Of a DNA stretch of 64,000 nt, positions 56,061 through 64,000 are shown piece by piece (position 1 is the first letter of the stretch; each line of letters begins with the position of its first letter). The stretch comes from Scilla litardierei (lineage: Eukaryota > Streptophyta > Magnoliopsida > Asparagales > Asparagaceae). A program made the position numbers and the translations under genes. The notes under the pieces were generated by a model. The model saw nothing but the letters and a program-made list of their open reading frames with translations. It ran no database searches and was not told the origin of the DNA. The stretch is from positions 199,241,641 through 199,305,640 of the forward strand of contig CM061139.1 of assembly GCA_030789695.1 (NCBI GenBank). Reading direction: 5' to 3'.

Positions 56061-56214
56061 TTCGCGCAGCTGACCGGAAGACCAAGCTCCGGCTGCCGGA
56101 GAGGCAGAGATCCCCCGCCGGAGACCGATCAAACCCCCGATGCCCTTTCCCTATGGCTAGCCGCCAGAGCTAGGTTAAAAAATTACTTTTACTTTTGACA
56201 CTCAAACTTTTCTA

Positions 56215-56585
56215 TGTTTATCTTGCATATTTAATTATAATTATTAAACTAATTAATTAATAATTAACTAAACTAATTAATAATTAATAATTAATTAATT
56301 AAATTATAATCATCAAACTAATTAATTATTTAATTATAATCATTAAACTAATTAATTAATTACCTATTAAATATGTTATAACCCGAATTAATTAACTAAC
56401 GATTAACTATTAACTAATTAACTATTAAATATGCCGAATTAATTCCCACTAACCGAATTAAATATCAAAAATAACAAATTAAATCCTAAAAACCGAATTA
56501 ATTAATTAACTATTAACTATTAACTATTAAATATGCCTAATTAATTACCACTAACCAAATTAAATATTAAAAAACCCGAATTGGT
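56215..56585. repeat. A/T-rich AATTAATTAA array
   Basis: Long run of TTAATTAACTATTAAC and ACTAATTAATTAAT units with ATATGCC and AACCGAATTAA interruptions repeated three or four times toward 56380-56580. Confidence 0.85.
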
Positions 56586-57416
56586 ATCGATGTGAAGAGT
56601 GAACAGTGCCTCCCATGGGATTACTGTTCACTTCTCAGCAAATGCGACAAGGATTGCACGCGAACACTATTCGCTTCTCATCGAATGAGACAAAAATTCG
56701 ACAAAAAAAATTAAAGAATTCGTCCGTGTTGCTCTAATTGGCTGGGAGAGAAGAGGTGGGACCCGCAACCGAGAATCTCACGCGTAATCCCCGAATTTTA
56801 CGTGGATTCTGGATTTGAGAATTCATTCGTCACCTCAACGCCATGTAGGCAAAATTTCTCAAAAAAAAATTCAACATAAAAAACAGAACATATAGAATGT
56901 GACACAAGAAAGTTGTGAATAGTGCCTTCAACAGTGGATGAATAGTGTAATTTTTGCACTTTCTTGCCCATTCTCAAGAAAAAGAACAGGCTCTTAGGCG
57001 AGCTAAGGTTTTGATGTGTGGTAAAGGTGGGGCATTTAAGATATCGTAAATTGTTTGTAGATGTATTCTTGAATTTGTATCATAAATCTTGGAGTAACAT
57101 AATCTAGACAATGGGGAAAGAAACGGGATGTATTATGGCAAATCACATTCACCCAAGAACCAGGTGTCAAGATGAATGGTCAAGAGTACATGGCACTTGG
57201 GGAACGCAAAAAACAGAAACATTCTACCAATTGAAAAAATTTCAAGTAGTGAAAATACAATGAGCTATATAGTTAAAATGATTTTATGGGCGATACGTTG
57301 ACAATGTTAGATTCTCATGCTTTAGCATAAAAAATTAAAAAGAAGGCCCATTGTGGTAACAAAGAGGCATGAGGGAAGAGTTATCATAACAAAACAAAAC
57401 CGCAAGCAAAGATTTA

Positions 57417-57602
57417 GAGAATTGCTATATACACATTAATTGAGGTGTATGGAAGTGACTATTTGACAAGGAGCTCGACTATCTGTACCGCATAAAATGT
57501 GGTGCAGTCCTCTTTTTTTCCTATATGGAAAGAAAACATCAAAGTGATGTTTCATTCCATTTATGGAAAAAAAAAGAGCACCGCATGCAGATAGCAATTC
57601 TC
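57417..57602. mobile_element. Mini-hairpin MITE, copy 5
   Basis: The ends GAGAATTGCTATATACAC (left) and GAGAATTGCTATCTGCAT (reverse complement of right) are clear inverted repeats. This copy best defines the true terminus, GAGAATTGCTAT. The internal TGTACCGCATAAAATGTGG and CACCGCATGCAGATAGC stems are diverged. No target duplication was seen. Confidence 0.65.
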
Positions 57603-60600
57603 TTGTCAAAAATGGGAAGAAAAATTACATCATGCCCAACCCTCTATCTACCGTGCTGTGTGAGAACCGAGCCATGGATTGATAGAAGTGGACAAGGCAG
57701 CTACATAACAACCCTGCGATGGCATGAAAGAAGAAACAGACGAACAAGTAGGCCCTCGGGAATATAGGGAACACAAGGCATGTGAGACATGACAAAACCC
57801 TAAAGGATGTGGCCTCTGATAGAGTAGGTTGTTTGAGAAGTCTTTCTCATGTTTGCCCCCTTGCTTTGTTATTTTCTTTTGCACCCCATGTCCTTTCAAT
57901 TGTTTATGCTTTCTATGTGCATGGTTGGTTGGGGGAGATTTGAGTACTTATAAGAGCCACGCAACGAAGATTGCGATTTTTATAAAGAACATACAGTGAT
58001 CCATAATAATTAGAATGCATGTAATTAACAAAAAATTCAGTAAGTTTTATGATGTACCTCCCAGGAGCGCAGAACTAATTCTCTTCAAGGGCGTTGCATA
58101 TTCAGTATATCCCTGTCCGTGTGCCTATGTGGTCAATGTTCCAGAAATGTTTCAGAAATCCATACGGTTGGAAATTGAAAAGCCTTACATGAACATGTGT
58201 AACGTTGTCATGTTAGTTACCCGAGCTTGACGCTAAGATTGGTTCACACAAGTAGATAACAATCTACGAGTGTATGTACAAGTCTTTAAGTTAATCCAAG
58301 AGTATGAATACAAGGATACATGTCTGCAGCATGGTTAACCTCTCTAGGACAATAATGTGAAGTTATGTAACTATGTAAGAGCTATCACAGCTTGTAATCT
58401 TTCTTGTTTTGTTTAATACTTTTTGTCATGACAGGACTGATAAATGCCTCTAATCAAAAATGAAAACCACCCTTCGCAAGTCCAATAGCACATTATTGAT
58501 CTATAGAATCTATGGAGATATTATTGTTTCCATGATCATGGCACTAGATGGACCTTTTACTTGTCCTCGCAATGTACCTCAGATAATGAGGATATTCTGA
58601 CTTTCTATCCGATGCCTTTGTCGTCAACGTCAAGCAAGGTCACAAAATTCAAAAGTGGGACCCATGAATGAGGGGGCAAACAGCACACTTCCCAACGCAG
58701 GCACTGATAGGTGCTCAGTTTTGCCAAAAGCACTGTATTGTGATCTAGGGGATAATGGTGTAGCATGAAGTAGGGTGCAAGGTGAAGGAAGAAGGATAAG
58801 GTTGATCCAACTTGATGGTGCGTAGAAATGACAAGACTATAAAGGCAGTGCAACGGAGGTGAAATCTTCCCCTTACTGTTGTTGAATCTTCAGTCGCTAA
58901 CAGATAACATATATTCCACTTCTAGTATTGTCATTGTGATATGGTTCCAGTGATTAAAGCACTGGATGGAGTAAGAGCGGCAACAGTGATGTGAAACAAG
59001 CAAAGTGCTTCTCAACCAATCCTGGGGAGAGCGGATAAGGTGCACTTGTGGAGTACACAAGCAAACCAACAGCAACTATTAAGTCAACAAGTCATCACAT
59101 CATTGAAGCCTTGTAGACATACATATATGGGAGGTGAGTATGCATGATTCATCCCTGTTTCTATTTCCTAGTGAAAAGAGTCATCTAGACAAGGCCAATG
59201 TGGCCAGCACATGCACTGTTAAAGAGCTGGTGATAAAAACACTAGCCACAGCTATGCACAAAGTTATTGTGTTCACAAATCCATGTAAGAGGCTGTTTAG
59301 CTTTCCCATATCTGAGTTATGATGACCACATGGTCCAATAGACATAGTAGAGGGGTTGAGGGAAGGGGGGACCAATGGGTCTCAATGGATGGACATTTGC
59401 CTTTTGTGTGGATGGTGGTATGAAGTATGCTTTTGGATTATTTTTTGACTCGTTGGTTGGGAGAAGAGTGTGGTGAGGGAGACTGTTGTCCAATGCTTTG
59501 GAATTATTCCTTGGTTGGGAGAACAGATTTAGGCAGGGCCCCCCTCCCTTTTCCCTTTGAGATGGTTCCAAAAGATATGAGCCGTGTCCCCCTGCCCACC
59601 TCTTCTTGGTTTCTCATGGGCCTTTATAATTGTGTTCCTTGGGCGGTGGGTTTTCTTTTCGGTTCCCCTCCACAACCAATAAGCTCATCTCTCTGAGGAG
59701 AAGAGTACACGACTCAGACCACGCTCCCACCAGAAAGAATTGAAGGATCATAAATGCCTCAAATCACTTCTCTTAGGGACTGCCATGCATGGATACCCCT
59801 CCTATCCCCTTTGCTCACAAACACTCACATGTAAATGCCTAGGACATGATATTATGTATTTGTAGATGCTAACATATACTTCAATGCGCTTATGTACAAA
59901 AGATACATGAACAACATTCCTAAATGTCTCTCACGTTACCATGCCAGGCATGGAGAGCCAATGCTCCCAACCCTCACCTTCGCCCTTGATTACTTGCACG
60001 AAGGTGCCAACACATGCACAATTCTGATGTGCAACACCCCTAAATACCTAGTAGCATGTGCTAGTAGAGACATGATATCATGCATGTAGCATGACAACTG
60101 CCATCAAGCTCAAAAGTATAACCTGACATCCACCCCACAAGGTTCTGATAATTTTACGTAATAGCAGGGCTTACTAGTAAGGAAAAGTCCAAACATTTTG
60201 AAAACACCAATATAAAGCCACCGTGCTCACATACTAGTGAATGACATGGGCTTTCCTTTTAAAAGCCGAGCACTATAGACCAGCCCAATATGGCGCTTGA
60301 ATTGTGTAGTGAAGGCAGTGTGCCAGCCAAATCTAGGGAACAAAGACAGATCAAGTTACAACACAATGTAACACGAGATATATAATGGATATTAAGAGCA
60401 TCTGAGGGAAGCTTATATATACATGTTTACAACTTAAAGCAAGCTTCGCCACAACCGATGTGGGACTAAATTGAAACAACAAACTACTAAAAATCAAATA
60501 AATCCCTAATAAATAACCCAATAAAAGAAAATGAAATCCTAACAAAAATTCAGATAAAACCCTAACTAAATCCAACTAAATAAAACTTGATCCTCCTCAT

Positions 60601-62340
60601 TCTTTCCGGGTTTTAAAATTCACATGTGAACTTGATCTGCAAACCAATCAGTAGCCAGCATCTTCTTACAGTTGGAAGCTACTCATCATCAAACTTTAAA
60701 ATGAACCAAAATATAATAAGTAGGCAATGAACTTCATGAGAATATACCAAAATCATTGGAAAAAAAGGAGAAAGCGCAATATCTAAGGCTCTAGCTTCTG
60801 TCTTGAGCACAATGTCAAATTCTAAAGAAGTTTTGGGATCAATTTATATCTTAATCTTAGACACAAAATCTAGCTCATACACATGCTCACGCTTAAATGT
60901 TTTCTTGAATTTGGGCTCAGGATTGATTACGGATATAGGCTAGGTTCGAGCTCTTGCTTGCTGTTTAATTGTTCGACTATTTGAAGAAATTTATTATTGT
61001 TCTTATGTAACTCTTCCGATGGATCTTTCTTACTTTTTGACCTTGAGAATTATTAGGATGATTGGTGGATTGATCGATACTTATGAGAATACCGATATGA
61101 TTTTGAACATAGTCAAGCATAAATGAACTTGAAAGAGTGTTTCTCCACTTACTTACAATAGGCGTGAATGCATTTCTTTTCATTTAAAAAGTTAAAACAT
61201 GAAAAAGAGATCTTCCAAAAAGCACCCTCAATAATCATATACATTACCTATCGTTTGAAGCCCTAAAACAATAAGACCTGCCTGAACATCTTACTCTCAT
61301 AATCTGTCAAAAAAGAATCGCTCGTGTAGTAGTGATCATTATAGTACCTCATGAAATTAGTTTCAATCTAATAAAAGATTGATCCAATTGGTCAAAATTG
61401 CTCAAGAGATATAGATGGCTCAATCTAACATGTATCTAGCTCGAACGGATCTGAAATCTGGTTGAAAAGTGTATCGGAATTTTCAAAATAGCAAATTGAC
61501 GTGGAAATTAGCTTAAAATCCCCTTAAAATACTCAGGAAAAGGCAAATTGCATGATGCAACGGTAGTATACCACCAATTGCTCCCAATCAAAAGCTCGAT
61601 TACCGATGCTAAGCTGTTGACTGGCCAACGATGCATCGGCTCAAGCCGGCTTTGATCTCTTAGTCGATTGAATCTGAACCGATAAACAATATCAGCTCGA
61701 GTCAACTATGATCCGCTCGGTTGGCTCAAGCTAAGCCGATATACAGAGTCAGCTTGAGGTGGCTTTGGCGGCTCGTCGTCAGCCGGATCAATGCTGTCAC
61801 CTCAGGATCTGCTCGGCTCGATCTTGGTTCAGCTTGACAGAACCTTCACTATATTAATCAATGGTGATGAAGTTTGTGGGCAATTTCATCAATGTTTCTA
61901 GCAGGAGATTGTTGCTTTGGATGTGACGGATGATGCGACACTGATGACGAGGTTGACATGGCACGCTAGTATTGGGAACATCTATGACATCGCTCCTTGA
62001 TGTAAAAAGTGGCGGTGAGTGGGGTTTGAGCATGGAGACCGTGACAAAGGTGCCCACAAATAATGAAGGTGGTGATGATAGGGAGTGGGTGCGATGGTGG
62101 CAAAAACAGTGGTGATATTAGTTAGGGTTTGGGTTTGGGTTTGATAAAGGAGAAGATGGATGATGGATTTTTATTTTTCAGATAAGTTTTGGATTTTGTA
62201 AATCAAAATTACTAAAAATTTAGAAAAAATAAACCATCAAAGAAATTTGTAGAAAAAAATGATGCGAAGGTTTTGGATGGAGAGGTTTTCTGGATCTAAC
62301 CATAATTGAAAGATGATCTAAAATTGAAAATTTTGAAAAC
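57603..62340. other. Intergenic DNA, no gene recognised
   Basis: Frames are short and show no family. A GC-richer stretch at 61590-61830 repeats GGCTCAAGC and GCTCGGTTGG motifs, probably an old repeat. A CAACCGATGTGGGACTAA block at about 60455-60472 is a sequence often found in plant LTRs, but no LTR pair could be outlined. Confidence 0.35.
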
Positions 62341-62356
62341 AAAATCACAAATTTTA

Positions 62357-62368
62357 GCTCTAATACCA
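62357..62368 (-). other. Primer-binding-site-like sequence
   Basis: The minus strand reads TGGTATTAGAGC, one base from the initiator Met tRNA complement. It follows a CATCA-type LTR end (plus strand TGATGCAGGATG from 62373). It hints at a decayed minus-strand LTR element, but no second LTR or coding was found. Confidence 0.3.
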
Positions 62369-62652
62369 AATTTGATGCAGGATGAAAGCGAAACAAGTTT
62401 TAAAAAATTAATAGATTTTATGTTCTAAATGCAAAAATTATAGATTTGAAATAAATAAGAAATGTTTAGAGCATCTGAACTAGACCATCATCCGCACTCT
62501 AACAAATCAGCATGAAAAAGATTGAAAACAAGCCCAAGACCTCTCAACTATTTTAACTTCTCTTTAAATTAGATCTTTCTCGGTTTAGGAATTTTTAATC
62601 TCTTAAAATTCTTCATTTACATCTCTTGACTAAAATAAAAAATTATGCTTAT

Positions 62653-62680
62653 ATACATACATACATACATACATACATAT
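62653..62680. repeat. (TACA)n microsatellite
   Basis: About seven TACA/CATA units in a row, within an A/T-rich stretch that continues to about 63050 without genes. Confidence 0.95.
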
Positions 62681-63074
62681 AGGAAAATTTTTAAATGCAA
62701 ACATTTTGTACAGAAAATTCCGTGCGAAAATATTTTTTATTTTTTTTGAAATTTTTTCATAAACTTGTTTCCTTCTTTCACTTCATGTAGTTATACAACC
62801 CCTCAAAAAATAATGGCTGAAAAATAATGTAATTTGACCTTCGATCAAGATAATACAAAAAGTTCTATTGTTTTGAAACCGTTAAATTTTGTAACAGGCG
62901 GATCGGTGCTCAAATCCCCATAGGGTTCACCCATTATTTTTCTTTTGGTATATAATTGTATGGAATAAATATAAAAAATATGAAATTCTTTAAAAAGTTA
63001 AAATGTTTTTCGCACCATTATTTGGTGTGAATTTTTCGCACCAAAATACTACTATGCACACGTGCGTGCGCCTA

Positions 63075-64000
63075 GACCTCCATCTCGATCTTAGTTAATG
63101 GTTCTCCTACCGGCCTGTTTATGGGGAATAGGGGGATTCACCAAGGGCATCAGATCTCGCCTTTCATTTTTGTTATTGTTATGGAGTTTGTTACCTCTCT
63201 CATGGACCTAGCTATCCACTCCAAGTCCATCTGCCCGCCAAAGCGGGGGTGAAGGAGATCCCCTCCCATCTCCTTTTGCCGATGATGTGATCGTCTTCTG
63301 CAATGCTGAACCTCTCATTGGTGGGCCCAATCGTCTCTTCTCTGTCTTTCACCAATTCACGGGGCTTGCCGTATAATAAGTGGAAAAGTAAAATTGTTCT
63401 CAATAAGGGAATGTGCGACAGGTGCTGAACTGGCTAGTATTCTGGGCATCCCTATTGTGATTCCTCCAGTTAAGTATCTTGGATTACCCCTCTCGCCAAC
63501 TTATCCCACTGCCAAAATGTACTCCAGCCTCTTGGACCAAATGCAAGGCTAAACTCTCAGGATGGTACTCTATGCTTCTCTTTATTGCTGAACGTATTGA
63601 GCTTGTCTATACTGTCATTCATGGTTTCATTTCCTATTGGATCCAATCTTTCTGTATCCCGGCATCCATATTGGCGGCGATTGATCGTATGTGTAGGGAC
63701 TTTATCCGGGGGACTAAACTTCACCTTTGGAAGTGGAGTGATATGTTTAAGCCTAAAGGTAAAGGAGGGGATTGGGCTACGCAACCTCCGTGAGGTGGGT
63801 ACGACAGCGAGCACCGAACTCTTGTGGCGCCTTTTGCACTCCACCTCTCCTTGGGCAAGCTATATGCAGACATCCTACTCGAGGCATGTTTTCCCTCTTC
63901 CAGTGTTGTCCTAGCCTGATGGATTCTGGCTCTTGAAAGCATATCCTTCGTGGTCGAGAGGCGGCCACTGCATGCTTGTGCCGCCGGGTTGGTAATGGCC
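63075..64000 (+). pseudogene. LINE ORF2 reverse transcriptase remnant, runs off the window
   Basis: The plus strand reads ISILVNGSPTGLFMGNRGIH, QGHQISPFIFVIVMEFVTSL, then the catalytic block FADDVIVFCNAEPL (FADD at 63275-63286). Frameshifted blocks follow: LGLPLSPTYPTAKMYSSLLD, KLSGWYSMLLFIAERIELV, VIHGFISYWIQSFCIPASIL, and a CRDFIRGTKLHLWKWSDMF block with GIGLRNLREV. These are RT motifs 4-7 and the thumb of a plant L1 ORF2. Stops near 63250 and 63380 and shifts near 63480 and 63770 show it is dead. The 5' part, including the endonuclease, is absent upstream of 63075. Confidence 0.88.

Larger units (their letters stand above)
54116..56200 (-). mobile_element. L1-type retroelement with ORF1 only
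   Basis: On the minus strand: a GC-rich leader (about 56200-55645) with degenerate repeats of AATCGACCGGAGGTCTGCGC, a complete ORF1 (55640-54270), then a short 3' region with ATGAATAAATTTTGC (AATAAA signal) and a tail of A residues followed by AAT repeats ending at about 54117. This is the layout of a LINE with the whole of ORF2 missing and the proper 3' tail present. I found no target duplication. The left boundary of the tail is clear and the 5' boundary approximate. Confidence 0.65.

Noticed and set aside
62120..62142. Telomere-like GTTAGGGTTTGGGTTTGGG
   Set aside because: Only one GTTAGGGTTT followed by GGGTTTGGG variants. It is too short and irregular to be a telomeric array or relic.
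60350..62400. Complete LTR retrotransposon around the primer-site-like sequence at 62357
   Set aside because: No second LTR, purine tract or coding region could be paired with it. Only the primer-site-like motif was kept, at low confidence.
1..64000. tRNA genes
   Set aside because: I did not see a cloverleaf with A and B boxes in a consistent arrangement, but a proper covariance search was not possible by eye.

Overview
This is a flowering-plant nuclear genome window. The evidence is a spliced, intact plant-specific GH3 gene (auxin/acyl-amido synthetase family), an ABCG11-like wax/cutin transporter fragment, and a dense population of typical angiosperm transposons (Ty1/copia, chromovirus-like Ty3/gypsy, Helitrons, MULEs, hAT MITEs, L1 LINEs). 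The GH3 and ABCG exons are very GC-rich in third codon positions, which is commoner in monocots and some magnoliids than in core eudicots, but I cannot name the species.

Layout. 1-3.7 kb: non-coding DNA with one short Helitron (1699-2212). 3.8-5.9 kb: the only intact host gene I can support, a three-exon GH3 gene on the minus strand (593 codons), with a TATA box at 5892-5901. 7.7-9.2 kb: a Mutator-like element with ~145-bp terminal inverted repeats (TIRs) that carries the broken N-terminal half of an ABCG11-type half-transporter (a Pack-MULE). 10.5-29.4 kb: a copia cluster. A minus-strand copia 3' half (10.5-12.8 kb) is followed by a Sirevirus-type LTR and flank (12.8-16 kb), then a plus-strand copia element of the same family as the first (16.1-29.4 kb). 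The last is split by a 7.9-kb LTR element with 3.2-kb LTRs and a gag-only interior (18424-26301, 5-bp target duplication CCTAG) and by a GC-rich hAT-type MITE (27187-27635). 30.3-31.5 kb: a second Helitron with an hAT MITE nested in it. About 32.7 kb: a 5S-rRNA-derived sequence.

32.9-49.5 kb is a Russian-doll structure. A small MULE-like element contains a Tork/TNT1-like copia element. The 3' LTR of that copia is split by a very young gypsy-type element with near-identical LTRs, and again by a 2.8-kb solo LTR. The young element belongs to the same LTR family as the gag-only element at 18-26 kb, but in place of gag it carries a foreign, gene-like segment encoding a hydrophobic multi-span protein. 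50.7-51.5 kb: a third Helitron. 51.5-57.6 kb: at least five copies of a ~170-bp MITE with mini-hairpins at its ends, plus an L1-type ORF1-only retroelement (456 aa, DUF4283-like plus zinc knuckle). 57.6-63 kb: unassigned non-coding DNA. 63.1-64 kb: decayed LINE ORF2 reverse transcriptase running off the window edge.

Only the GH3 gene looks like a working host gene: it would conjugate an acyl hormone such as indole-3-acetic acid to amino acids in the cytosol. The rest is a record of layered transposition. The strongest leads are the paired non-autonomous LTR elements with swapped interiors, the Pack-MULE, the three-member Helitron family, and an aberrant 28-bp target duplication at a truncated LTR.
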